This document shows, one piece after another, positions 34,195-42,867 of a stretch of 64,000 nucleotides of DNA. Position 1 is the stretch's first letter. The number at the start of each line of letters is the position of its first letter. The DNA comes from Martinezella tropici (GTDB taxonomy: Bacteria > Pseudomonadota > Alphaproteobacteria > Rhizobiales > Rhizobiaceae). The stretch is taken from NCBI RefSeq assembly GCF_008370325.1, contig NZ_VNIP01000009.1:248001-312000 (forward strand). The letters are read 5' to 3'. A program made the translations under genes and the position numbers. A model generated the notes under the pieces. The model saw only the letters and a list, made by a program, of their open reading frames with translations, had not been told where the DNA came from and ran no database searches.

Positions 34195-35208
34195 CTATTT
34201 AGCGTTCTTGACGAACTCAGTCGTATAAGTCTTCGACAGGTCGATCGACTTGCCCTGGACGTTCTTGGAAAACTCGGAGAGAACGGCGAGGACGGTTTTG
34301 GGGCCATCCTCCGGCATCACACCGTCAGGCGTGAACATGGCCTTGCCGTTTTCGAGCGCCTTCACGTAGCCTTCCTTATCACCGACATAGAAGTCTTTCG
34401 GCATCTTGTCGGCAATCTCGGCGGCCGAATGGGTGTTGATGAAATGCAGCGTCTTGACGAAAGCATTCGCAAGCTTCTGCACATCTTCCTTGTGATTCTT
34501 GACCCACGACTCCTGCATGTAAAGTGATGCGGCAGGATAAGTCCCGCCCAGAGCGGCTCTTGTTCCATCCATCGTGCGCATGTCGATCAGAACCTTGGCC
34601 TCACCGGTCTTCAGGAGACGAGAGACCGTCGGCTCCGTCGTCATGCCGGCCTGGATGGCGTCCTGCTGCATGGCGGCGATAAATGTCTGACCGGCACCGA
34701 CCGGAACGGAGGTGAATTCCCCGAGCTTCAGGCCGGCCTTGATGGCCAGATACTGCGTCAGGAAGTTGGTCGAGGAACCGAGGCCGGTGACGCCGAGGTT
34801 CTTGCCCTTGAAGTCGGCGGGGGACTTGATCTCCGGATGCTTGGCCGACACCAGTTCGACCTCACCCGGCGCCTGGCTAAACTGCACGACGGATTCGACG
34901 AACTTGCCTTTGCCCTGAAGGTCTATGCAGTGATCGTAAAAGCCGACGACGCCCTGGACGGCGCCGGCGAGCATTTCGTTCTCGGCATCGACGCCGGCAG
35001 GCTCATTGAGAAGCTCGACGTTCAGACCCTCGTCCTTGAAATAGCCGAGCCCTTCGGCGAGCTTGGCCGGCAGGTAGATCTGCTTTTCGTAACCGCCCAC
35101 CATGATCGAAATCTTGTCTGCCGCCTGTGCCGCCGTTGCCGCAAGCGCGGCCGCAGCTATCGCAAGGGACAACGCCGTCGAATATTTAAGAATGCTTGAT
35201 GCACGCAT
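34195..35208 (-). CDS. ABC substrate-binding protein, NitT/TauT-like (copy 2, tandem paralogue)
   Basis: 337 residues from the ATG at 35208, preceded by GAGGAGG. It has its own signal peptide (MRASSILKYSTALSLAIAAA, cleaved near AQAADK) and the same ISIMVGGYEKQIYLPAKLAE start as copy 1. Differences cluster in the middle (for example residues around GLKLGEFTSV and TMDGTRAALGG), where the substrate pocket may differ. It is the first gene of the set and may share the permease and ATPase, widening substrate range, or be a dose duplicate. Confidence 0.9.
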   Translation of the reverse strand: MRASSILKYSTALSLAIAAAALAATAAQAADKISIMVGGYEKQIYLPAKLAEGLGYFKDEGLNVELLNEPAGVDAENEMLAGAVQGVVGFYDHCIDLQGKGKFVESVVQFSQAPGEVELVSAKHPEIKSPADFKGKNLGVTGLGSSTNFLTQYLAIKAGLKLGEFTSVPVGAGQTFIAAMQQDAIQAGMTTEPTVSRLLKTGEAKVLIDMRTMDGTRAALGGTYPAASLYMQESWVKNHKEDVQKLANAFVKTLHFINTHSAAEIADKMPKDFYVGDKEGYVKALENGKAMFTPDGVMPEDGPKTVLAVLSEFSKNVQGKSIDLSKTYTTEFVKNAK

Positions 35209-35457
35209 GAAGTCCTCCTCTCCATTGTGTACCGGCGCCGATTGATGACAATACAGCGCGGGCTTCCTCCTGAAGCGTGAAAGACATGCACATCCAACCT
35301 TTCATTGAGCTGAAAGCAGCCTTCCCTATCCACAAACCGCACGGGAACATCTGCGAACGAGAAGCCGGATCATCGTACAGCGAGAAGCGTCGCCCCATCT
35401 TGGCATTTCCCTTAGCGCGACTATTTTGGATTGAGTGCTTTCACCGGGGGACCATCC

Positions 35458-35766
35458 ATGAGGATCATTGCCACAGCCTTAGTTCTGGCGACCATCTCGA
35501 TGGCCGGACCCGCATCGGCCATCTCGCGCTACGAGTCGTCGGGCAAAACTTGCGCGTCCGTGCAGCAGCTAATCGCCGGCGAGCGCGCCGCAATATTTCG
35601 CTATCCTTCGCGAGACGGCCGTAGCGTGCTGTATGACCGGTACGTCGCCGACGACGGCCAATGTGGCTTGGGCGGCTATGCCGCACGCGCCTCCATCCCG
35701 ACGAAAGACAATCCCCTCTGCCCGGTGCGTAACTGCAAATCGTCTTCCATTTTCAATCCGCATTAG
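35458..35766 (+). CDS. Small secreted protein with four cysteines
   Basis: 102 residues from the ATG at 35458 with GGGGG upstream. A signal peptide (MRIIATALVLATISMAG, cleaved near ASA) is followed by a short mature part with Cys in KTCAS, GQCGL, LCPVRNC, suggesting two disulfides, and basic residues. It resembles small periplasmic proteins conserved in rhizobia, but no domain is recognised. It is alone between the ABC transporter and the XRE regulator. Confidence 0.65.
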   Translation: MRIIATALVLATISMAGPASAISRYESSGKTCASVQQLIAGERAAIFRYPSRDGRSVLYDRYVADDGQCGLGGYAARASIPTKDNPLCPVRNCKSSSIFNPH

Positions 35767-35973
35767 CGCGCTGATACGCATTGATGCGCATCGGATTTTT
35801 CTGTGGGTATATGACGATGGGATTACAAAATATTACAGAAAATGACTCTTGGTTGAATTCTACCCACATTTAGCGCACATTTTGCGGGCAGATAGAGCAC
35901 CCGAATCTTACTCCCGAGTCTCTGGGGTGAGGTCATATCCGCTAGGTCCCCTATTTGATGAGGAGATTGCGCA

Positions 35974-36432
35974 GTGAGTGCAAAAGTACCTAACCCGATC
36001 GATGCCTATGTTGGCTCTCGCGTGCGCACGCGTCGACTTATGCTCGGCATGAGTCAGGAGCGGCTCGCTGAGCAGATTGGCGTCACCTTTCAGCAGGTAC
36101 AGAAATACGAAAAAGGCACCAATCGCATCGGTGCCAGCCGGCTGCAGGCGATCGCTGGCGTGCTGGCCGTGCCGGTTGCCTTCTTCTTCCAGCAGGACAA
36201 TACACAGCCGCTGAACACGGACGGCCTCGGCGCGATCAACGGCCTCGAGGATCTGTCGGACTTCCTGACCTCGAAAGAGGGCCTGAACCTCAACAAGGCG
36301 TTCATGAAGATCAACGATCCCAGCGTTCGCCAGTCTGTGCTGATGTTGGTGAAGTCGCTGGCAAATGCGTCCGATTCCCTGACAGACCATATACCTCAGA
36401 CAGCGAACATCTCGGCAAGCCTTCGCAACTGA
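35974..36432 (+). CDS. XRE-family regulator, PraR-like
   Basis: 152 residues with a GTG start at 35974; GAGGAG lies about ten bases ahead. Residues 12-65 form a Cro/C1 helix-turn-helix (VRTRRLMLGMSQERLAEQIGVTFQQVQKYEKGTNRIGASRLQAIA), followed by FFFQQ and a C-terminal segment with LEDLSDFL and LMLVKSLA. The same layout is found in the rhizobial PraR group, which represses quorum-sensing and adhesion genes. Whether it is PraR itself or a paralogue cannot be told here. Confidence 0.85.
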   Translation: MSAKVPNPIDAYVGSRVRTRRLMLGMSQERLAEQIGVTFQQVQKYEKGTNRIGASRLQAIAGVLAVPVAFFFQQDNTQPLNTDGLGAINGLEDLSDFLTSKEGLNLNKAFMKINDPSVRQSVLMLVKSLANASDSLTDHIPQTANISASLRN

Positions 36433-36784
36433 GCTCCGGCCTCCTGACAAAAGGGCCACGGGCATAGTACCTGCGCCAGCCCGAAACACGCCGTGAGGCC
36501 CGACATTCTGGCCCGGTGCCGAACCGTCCTGCGGACGGCAGCGGCAGCCGAGGCCATATCGGGCCAGGCATCCGGCGCCGGGATATTTCTTGCCCTTCCC
36601 TTTCGCCGCTCGCGTTTTAAACCGTTTCACGCCCTGAAATTGCAAAGACAAGATTTTGCCGCAATCAGGCCTCGTGTCACGCTGCATGTCACGCGCCAAG
36701 CTGCAAAACATCCGTTACGGTTTGCTCATGTTCCCGGACGGGGCACGATTCGTCCGCCGGGAACGGGGCAATAGAGGGCATGAA
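36433..36784. other. 352 bp intergenic stretch, one long inverted repeat
   Basis: No convincing gene is seen. GTTCCCGG at 36730-36737 and CCGGGAAC at 36757-36764 form a hairpin with extra pairing in the loop, just ahead of the small hypothetical gene; it may be a leader hairpin or an operator. Confidence 0.4.
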
Positions 36785-37024
36785 ATGACAGCAGTACTTT
36801 CGATCGGAGCAGCGCACCAGGATCCAGACTCGCTCAAGGAACTGGCATCAATCGCTCGGCTCATCACCTATGCAAGGCAGAGCGCCAAGACCCTGAATGC
36901 GGAATTCCCGGTCTGGTGCCTGGATCTGGCGCTGGGGGCCGTGCTGCAGGAAATGTATGCGAATGGCTTGCCGAATCCCTCGTTCGACGAGGGTACGGAC
37001 ATGGCAAACGTGGTGGCACACTGA
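36785..37024 (+). CDS. Small hypothetical protein
   Basis: 79 residues from the ATG at 36785. Mostly helical in look (SLKELASIARLITYARQSAKTLNAEFPVWCLDLALGAVLQEMYANG), with no signal peptide and no recognised family. A RIME-like element starts two bases after its stop, and a hairpin precedes it. Codon use resembles the neighbours, so it is probably a real gene; function unknown. Confidence 0.55.
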   Translation: MTAVLSIGAAHQDPDSLKELASIARLITYARQSAKTLNAEFPVWCLDLALGAVLQEMYANGLPNPSFDEGTDMANVVAH

Positions 37025-37026
37025 GC

Positions 37027-37130
37027 TAAAGCAATTTCAGGAAAAGTACATAGCGGTTTTCCGCCCGAAATTGCGAGACAACAAAGCGATAGAGCGGTTC
37101 AGATGTTCCGTGAAAAGCTGAACCGCTCTA
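37027..37130. repeat. RIME-like two-hairpin mosaic element, copy D
   Basis: The first part has TAAAGCAATTTC pairing with GAAATTGC, and the second hairpin runs AGAGCGGTTCAG at 37091 to CTGAACCGCTCT at 37129. It matches the element at 62041 and lies between the small hypothetical gene and the TetR gene. Confidence 0.8.
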
Positions 37131-37232
37131 ATCCCTTCCGGCTCCCGCCGGGATCTCGAACGATGCCGACATGGTTTCAACCCGCCATGTCGGCATTGTT
37201 ATTTTGTGTAGGAAGATTACCGTACAGACGGG

Positions 37233-37916
37233 CTACCGAGCGTCCTTGCGCGGCTGCACGCCCGCAACAAAAATCGAGATGCATTGGCGCAGATGGCGCA
37301 GCCGCGTTTCACGGTCCGGCCAGTCGCTCGGATGACCCGGCTTGGAAAGCATGGCACCGAAGATCATGTTCATCAGCATACGCGCGCCGCTGGCCACATC
37401 GGCAATCTCGATCAGGCCACGTCTTTGCTGCTGACTGAGCCAGTCGGCAAGCATTTGCTGCGATTGCTTGGCGCCATAGGTGTGCAACAGCATCGCAATC
37501 TCCGGGGATTGCTGCGCTTCGCTGATGGCAAGATGGATGAAAACTTCGCGTTCGCGCTCCTGGCCTTCATCCATATCGATCATGAAGATCTGCTCAAGCG
37601 CCTCGGCAAGGGGTAGATTCTCGTCGGGATCGCGCGGGAGGGCCAGCATGGATGCTCGGTGTTCGGCAATGATCGCCGTGAACAAGTCGGCCTTGCTCGG
37701 AAACAACTTGTAGAGGGTCTGTTTTGAAATCCTGCATCTGGCGGCAACGAGATCCATCGTCGTACGGCCGTAACCAAGTTCATAGAAAGTAGTGCGCGCC
37801 ACCCCGACGATCTCCGCGCGGCGCGCGTCGTCATTCGCCGTTTTCGGGCGGCCACGCGGTCGTCGCTTGGCGGCCTGATCCGCCTTGCCTGCTCGTTCTT
37901 TTGTCAGCACTTCCAT
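37233..37916 (-). CDS. TetR-family regulator of the adjacent RND pump
   Basis: 227 residues from the ATG at 37916; the frame extends far upstream through the divergent adaptor gene but that part is antisense. After a basic N-terminus comes the helix-turn-helix (GYGRTTMDLVAARCRISKQTLYKLFPSKADLF) and a TetR_C domain with FVAGV near the end. It is divergent from the RND adaptor gene, the AcrR-AcrAB layout, so it is the likely repressor of the pump. Confidence 0.88.
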   Translation of the reverse strand: MEVLTKERAGKADQAAKRRPRGRPKTANDDARRAEIVGVARTTFYELGYGRTTMDLVAARCRISKQTLYKLFPSKADLFTAIIAEHRASMLALPRDPDENLPLAEALEQIFMIDMDEGQEREREVFIHLAISEAQQSPEIAMLLHTYGAKQSQQMLADWLSQQQRRGLIEIADVASGARMLMNMIFGAMLSKPGHPSDWPDRETRLRHLRQCISIFVAGVQPRKDAR

Positions 37917-37970
37917 CTCGACCCCAACAGCCGAATGCGATTGACATTTGAAGCAGTATAAATATTTTCT

Positions 37971-37990
37971 GTACGAGTTGGTACTATAAA
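37971..37990. promoter_or_regulatory. Possible TetR operator in the RND divergent region
   Basis: TGTAC and GTACTA lie as a near-symmetric pair around GAGTTG (TGTACGAGTTGGTACTA), between the TetR start at 37916 and the adaptor start at 38013. Short and imperfect, so only a candidate. Confidence 0.3.
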
Positions 37991-38012
37991 TAAGGCAACA
38001 GGAAATAGCAAC

Positions 38013-39317
38013 GTGCGAAAGCTTGCCTCCCTCACCTCCGCATCCGCATACACAAGTGTATCCTCCCGTTTTCCGGCCACCCGCGTCGCGATAGTCGCTG
38101 CAGGTGTCGCCGCGACGGTGCTGCTTGCCGGCTGCAACGAGCAGAAAGCCGCCCAGAACAACGCGCCGGCCGTCAAGACCGAAGTCAGCGCGATGTCGCT
38201 GCATCCGCAATCTGTCGCAATTACCGCCGAACTGCCGGGCCGCACCAGCGCCTATCTCGTTGCCGAAGTGCGGCCGCAGGTCGGCGGCATCATTCGCAGC
38301 CGCAATTTCAAGGAAGGCAGCGAGGTCAAAGCGGGCGATGTGCTCTATGAAATCGATCCTGCCTCCTACCAGGCATCCTATGACAGCGCCACCGCATCCC
38401 TGCAGAAGGCGGAAGGGGCCGTTCCGAGCGCACAGTCGAAGGTAGATCGCTATAAGAGCCTGACGGCGCAGGACGCGGTCAGCAAGCAAAATCTGGATGA
38501 CGCGCTTTCCACTTTGGCTCAGGCGAACGCCGACGTGGCGTCCGCAAGAGCGGCCCTTGAAACAGCACGCATCAATCTCGACTACACCAAGATGCGCGCG
38601 CCGATCGGCGGCCGCGTCGACGCTTCGGCAGTCACCGTCGGCGCCCTCGTCACCGCCGAGCAAACGACAGCACTGACCACCATTCGTCAGCTCGATCCGA
38701 TCAATGTCGACGTCACGCAGTCGAGCACCAACCTGCTCGAATTCCGTCGTGCCATTGCCGACGGTCGGCTGAAGACCAGCGGCGACAATGTCTCCGTACA
38801 TCTGACGCTCGAAGACGGCAGCCAGTACAAGGAAACCGGCAGGCTGGAATTTGCGGAATCCTCCGTCGCTGAAACCGTCGGCACCATCACGGTGCGCGCT
38901 GTCTTCCCCAATCCGGATCGCATCCTGCTGCCGGGCATGTATGTTCGCGCCACCATTCAGGAAGGCATTGCCGAAAACAGCTTCGTGGTGCCGCAGCGCG
39001 CCGTGACCCGCAACACGAAGGGCGAACCGATCGCCATGTTCGTGACCACCGACGGCAAGGTACAGCAGCGGGTGCTGAAAGTTCAGCGCAGCATCGGCAA
39101 CAGCTGGCTTATCGCCGAAGGCGTCAAGGATGGTGATCGTGTCATCGTCGAAGGCATCCAGCGCGTCCGCGACGGGCAGGAAGTCACGGTTTCTCCGGTG
39201 ACGATCGACGATGCCACCGGCGAGGTAAAGCAGGCTGCCGCCGACAGCAAGCCGTCAACGGAGCAGGCTGGTCTGGAAAAGACCGATACCAAAGCCGCCT
39301 CCGGCGCTCAGAAGTGA
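38013..39317 (+). CDS. RND efflux periplasmic adaptor lipoprotein, AcrA-like
   Basis: 434 residues with a GTG start at 38013 and CAGGAA ahead. The N-terminus has a lipobox (LLAGC) near residue 43, so it is anchored as a lipoprotein. The HlyD-type barrel-sandwich, alpha-hairpin and beta-barrel domains are seen (VRPQVGGIIRSRNFKEGSEVKAGDVLYEIDP and YTKMRAPIGGRVDASAVTVGALV). With the transporter at 39327 it forms a tripartite pump that needs an outer-membrane channel encoded elsewhere. Similar to the AmeA/BepD adaptors. Confidence 0.92.
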   Translation: MRKLASLTSASAYTSVSSRFPATRVAIVAAGVAATVLLAGCNEQKAAQNNAPAVKTEVSAMSLHPQSVAITAELPGRTSAYLVAEVRPQVGGIIRSRNFKEGSEVKAGDVLYEIDPASYQASYDSATASLQKAEGAVPSAQSKVDRYKSLTAQDAVSKQNLDDALSTLAQANADVASARAALETARINLDYTKMRAPIGGRVDASAVTVGALVTAEQTTALTTIRQLDPINVDVTQSSTNLLEFRRAIADGRLKTSGDNVSVHLTLEDGSQYKETGRLEFAESSVAETVGTITVRAVFPNPDRILLPGMYVRATIQEGIAENSFVVPQRAVTRNTKGEPIAMFVTTDGKVQQRVLKVQRSIGNSWLIAEGVKDGDRVIVEGIQRVRDGQEVTVSPVTIDDATGEVKQAAADSKPSTEQAGLEKTDTKAASGAQK

Positions 39318-39326
39318 GGTGGTTCA

Positions 39327-42300
39327 ATGTCTCGTTTCTTCATTGACCGGCCGATCTTTGCCTGGGTTATCGCCATCGTCATCATGCTGGCGGGTGCGCT
39401 GTCGATCTTCACCCTGTCGATCTCGCAATATCCGCAAATCGCGCCGACGACGGTCAGCATCAGCGCCACCTATTCCGGGGCTGACGCGGCGACCGTCGAA
39501 AACTCGGTGACCAAGGTCATCGAGCAGGGCATGACGGGTATCGACAACCTCGACTACATGACCTCGACCTCGACCTCGACGGGCCAGGCCTCGATCTCGT
39601 TGACCTTCACCAACAAGGCCGATGCCGACGTCGCGCAGATGCAGGTGCAGAACAAGCTGCAGCTCGTCACAGCACAGCTGCCGCAGACCGTGCAATCCAC
39701 GGGCATCACCGTTTCCAAGTCGACGTCGAACTTCCTGATGGTCGTGGGCTTCGTGTCGACCGACGGCAAGCTTAACTCGAATGACCTCGCCGACTATGTT
39801 TCCAGCACGCTCAACGACACGCTGAAGCGCATCGAAGGCGTTGGCAATACGCAGATCTTCGGTTCCGGCTATGCGATGCGCATCTGGGTGGATCCCGACA
39901 AACTCGCCAAATATCAGCTGATGGTGAGCGACGTCACCAGCGCGATCGAGTCGCAGAATTCGCAAGTTTCGGCCGGTCAGATCGGTGCCCTGCCACAGCG
40001 CAAGGGTCAGCAGCTCAACGCGACCGTCACGGCCAAGAGCCGCCTGCAGACGCCTGAGCAGTTCAACAACATCATCCTCAAGAGCCAGTCCAATGGCTCG
40101 CTGGTTCGCCTCAACGATGTCGCGACCGTCGAGCTCGGTGCCGAAAGCTATACGACGTCGAGCACCTATAACGGCCATCCCTCAGCCGGCCTGGCCGTGA
40201 TGCTGGCCTCGGGCGCCAATGCCATCAATACGGCGGAAGCCGTCCGCACGACCATCAACAATCTCAGCCAGACGCTGCCGCCGAACGTAGAGATTGTCTA
40301 TCCCTACGATACGACGCCCTTCGTGAAGCTGTCGATTGAGGACGTGGTCAAGACGCTCTTCGAAGCCATCGTGCTCGTCTTCATCGTCATGTTCGTCTTC
40401 CTGCAGAACATCCGCGCCACGCTCATCCCGACGCTCGCCGTCCCGGTCGTGCTTCTCGGCACCTTCGGCGTGCTGGCGCTGTTCGGCTACTCGATCAATA
40501 CATTGACCATGTTCGGCATGGTGCTCGCCATCGGCCTGCTTGTCGACGATGCCATCGTCGTCGTCGAGAATGTCGAGCGCGTGATGGAGGAAGAGGGATT
40601 GTCGCCGCGCGAGGCGACGATCAAGTCGATGCAGGAAATCACCGGCGCGCTGATCGGCATCGCAACCGTGCTTTCGGCCGTTTTCATCCCGATGGCCTTC
40701 TTCTCGGGTTCGGTGGGCGTCATCTACCGGCAATTCTCGGTGACGATCGTCTCCGCGATGGTGCTGTCCGTCATCGTTGCTCTCATCCTGACGCCCGCCC
40801 TTTGCGCCACCATTTTGAGAAAGCCCAAGCATGGCGCCAGAGAGCGCGGTCTGTTTGGCTGGTTCAATCGCAACTTCGAGCGGGCGACGCATCGCTATCA
40901 GCGTGGCGTGCACGGCATGATCCGCCTCAGCATCGTCTTCCTGCTGGTATTCGTCCTCATCGGCGGTGCCGTTGCTGCTCTGTTCAACCGCCTGCCGAGC
41001 TCCTTCCTGCCGGATGAAGACCAGGGCATCCTGCTGACCGCCATTCAGCTGCCGCCGGGCGCCACGGATTTACGCACCAAGGCCGTGCTCGATCAGGTGA
41101 GGAACTATTATCTCAACACCGAGAAGGACTATGTCGAAGGCGCATTCGCTGTCGCCGGCTTCGGCTTCAGCGGTCAGGGCCAGAATGTCGGTATCGTCTT
41201 CGTCCGGCTGAAGGACTTCGACCAACGCAAGACGCCGCAATCCAAGGCGCAGGCAATTGCCGGCCGCGCCATGGGTGCCTTCTCGAAAATCAAGGACGGC
41301 AGCGTCTTCGCGCTGGCGCCGCCGGCCATCCCCGGCTTCGGCAGCTCGAGCGGCTTCGACTTCTTCATCAAGGATATCAACGGTGCCGGTCACGCGGCAC
41401 TGATCGCCGCCCGCAACCAGTTGCTCGGGGCCGCCGGCAAGAATCCGAAGCTCTTCGGCACCCGTCCGAACGGCCAGGAAGACACACCGCAATATTCGGT
41501 CAATATCGACCAGGAAAAGGCGAGCGCACTGAACATCACCCTCTCCGACATCGACACGACCTTGTCGGCGGCCTGGGGTGGCACCTATGTCAACGACTTC
41601 ATCGACCGCGGTCGCGTGAAGAAGGTTTACGTACAGGCTAACAAGGATTTCCGCATGCAGCCCGAGGATTTCGGTCGCTGGTACGTGCGCAATTCCAGCG
41701 GCGACATGGTGCCCTTCTCGGCCTTCTCGAACGGCGAATGGAGTTACGGTTCGCCGCGCCTGGAGCGCTATAACGGCTCCTCCGCCGTCGAAATCCAGGG
41801 CTCAGCAGCGCCGGGCGTTTCCTCGGGCGACGCCATGAACGAGATCGACAAGATCATGGCGACCCTGCCGCCGGGCTTCAGCCACGAATGGACGAGCCTC
41901 TCGGCCCAGGAAAAGCTCTCGGGCAACCAGGCGACCCAGCTCTACGCCATCTCCATCCTGGTGGTGTTCCTGGCGCTTGCCGCCCTCTATGAGAGCTGGT
42001 CGATTCCGCTCGCCGTCATGCTGTCGGTTCCGATCGGCATCTTCGGCGCGCTCTTGGCTGCAACCCTGTTTGGCCAGTCGAACGACGTCTACTTCAAGGT
42101 CGGCCTTTTGACGACCATAGGTCTGGCGGCGAAGAACGCCATCCTGATTGTCGAATTCGCCATCGAGCAGCAGAACCAGGGCAAGAGCCTGATCGACGCC
42201 ACGCTGGAAGCATCGCGCCAGCGCCTGCGGCCGATCCTCATGACCTCGCTCGCCTTTATCCTCGGCGTCATGCCGCTGGCGATCGCCAACGGGGCCGGTT

Positions 42301-42476
42301 CCGGTAGCCAGAACTCGATCGGCATCGGCGTCATGGGCGGCATGATCTCGGCAACCGTGCTCGGCATCTTCTTCATCCCGCTGCTCTTTGTCTCGGTGCG
42401 CCGCATCTTCAAGGGCAAGGTCGTGCCGACGGCGCCAGAAGCGGCGGCAACCGACAGCGGCAGCGCCACGCACTAA
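39327..42476 (+). CDS. RND multidrug transporter of the HAE1/AcrB type
   Basis: 1049 residues, the usual size. It starts MSRFFIDRPIFAWVIAIV, and has proton-relay helix 4 motif with LVDDAIVVVENVERVM, and the two big periplasmic loops. It lies nine bases after the adaptor gene. The pump ejects lipophilic drugs, detergents and plant phenolics in relatives (AcrB, AmeB, BepE). A clean hairpin follows the gene at 42506. Confidence 0.95.
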   Translation: MSRFFIDRPIFAWVIAIVIMLAGALSIFTLSISQYPQIAPTTVSISATYSGADAATVENSVTKVIEQGMTGIDNLDYMTSTSTSTGQASISLTFTNKADADVAQMQVQNKLQLVTAQLPQTVQSTGITVSKSTSNFLMVVGFVSTDGKLNSNDLADYVSSTLNDTLKRIEGVGNTQIFGSGYAMRIWVDPDKLAKYQLMVSDVTSAIESQNSQVSAGQIGALPQRKGQQLNATVTAKSRLQTPEQFNNIILKSQSNGSLVRLNDVATVELGAESYTTSSTYNGHPSAGLAVMLASGANAINTAEAVRTTINNLSQTLPPNVEIVYPYDTTPFVKLSIEDVVKTLFEAIVLVFIVMFVFLQNIRATLIPTLAVPVVLLGTFGVLALFGYSINTLTMFGMVLAIGLLVDDAIVVVENVERVMEEEGLSPREATIKSMQEITGALIGIATVLSAVFIPMAFFSGSVGVIYRQFSVTIVSAMVLSVIVALILTPALCATILRKPKHGARERGLFGWFNRNFERATHRYQRGVHGMIRLSIVFLLVFVLIGGAVAALFNRLPSSFLPDEDQGILLTAIQLPPGATDLRTKAVLDQVRNYYLNTEKDYVEGAFAVAGFGFSGQGQNVGIVFVRLKDFDQRKTPQSKAQAIAGRAMGAFSKIKDGSVFALAPPAIPGFGSSSGFDFFIKDINGAGHAALIAARNQLLGAAGKNPKLFGTRPNGQEDTPQYSVNIDQEKASALNITLSDIDTTLSAAWGGTYVNDFIDRGRVKKVYVQANKDFRMQPEDFGRWYVRNSSGDMVPFSAFSNGEWSYGSPRLERYNGSSAVEIQGSAAPGVSSGDAMNEIDKIMATLPPGFSHEWTSLSAQEKLSGNQATQLYAISILVVFLALAALYESWSIPLAVMLSVPIGIFGALLAATLFGQSNDVYFKVGLLTTIGLAAKNAILIVEFAIEQQNQGKSLIDATLEASRQRLRPILMTSLAFILGVMPLAIANGAGSGSQNSIGIGVMGGMISATVLGIFFIPLLFVSVRRIFKGKVVPTAPEAAATDSGSATH

Positions 42477-42505
42477 CGAGCGGGTTGCCCGCTCGCGATT
42501 GAATC

Positions 42506-42536
42506 AAAGGGCTCCCGTGATAAGCGGGAGCCCTTT
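42506..42536 (+). terminator. Terminator-like perfect 12 bp hairpin after the AcrB-like gene
   Basis: AAAGGGCTCCCG at 42506-42517 pairs with CGGGAGCCCTTT at 42525-42536 over a 7-base loop, 30 bases after the stop. The stem itself ends in T residues. Confidence 0.7.
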
Positions 42537-42602
42537 GGCATTATAAGTTCCCTCTCCCCTTGGCAGGGCAATCGCATACGAGGCACGTCGGTGCCGCAAG
42601 TT

Positions 42603-42832
42603 CCTTCTCTCCTCGGGGAGAAGGTGGCCCGAAGGGTCGGATGAGGGGCTGACCGATTTGAATACGGGAGTTTTCGTGCTCTTGGCAGGCACCCCTCATC
42701 CGCCTGGCGGCACCTTCTCCCCGAGGGGAGAAGGGGGATGCGGCAACAGCCTCATTCCATATGGGATGGCCCTGCCCCTCGGTGAGAAGGTGGCCCACCC
42801 TTCGACAAGCTCAGGAGGTCGGATAAGGGGCC
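42603..42832. repeat. Three REP-like palindromes in alternating orientation
   Basis: Copies at 42603-42650 (inverted form), 42691-42735 (forward form), and 42777-42832 (inverted form) share GGAGAAGGTGGCC and the CCCCTCATCC end. They are a diverged variant of the family at 19003, fill the 391 bp gap between the two RND systems, and leave no room for a gene. Confidence 0.75.
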
Positions 42833-42867
42833 AGTCGTTTTGGAGATCGCAATCCGCGATCCGTTCG

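Noticed and set aside
36493..36774. 93-residue plus-strand frame in the gap before the small hypothetical gene
   Set aside because: No ribosome site, no motif, and composition unlike the neighbouring genes.
37917..38801. N-terminal extension of the TetR frame
   Set aside because: It is antisense to the adaptor gene; the TetR protein clearly starts at 37916.
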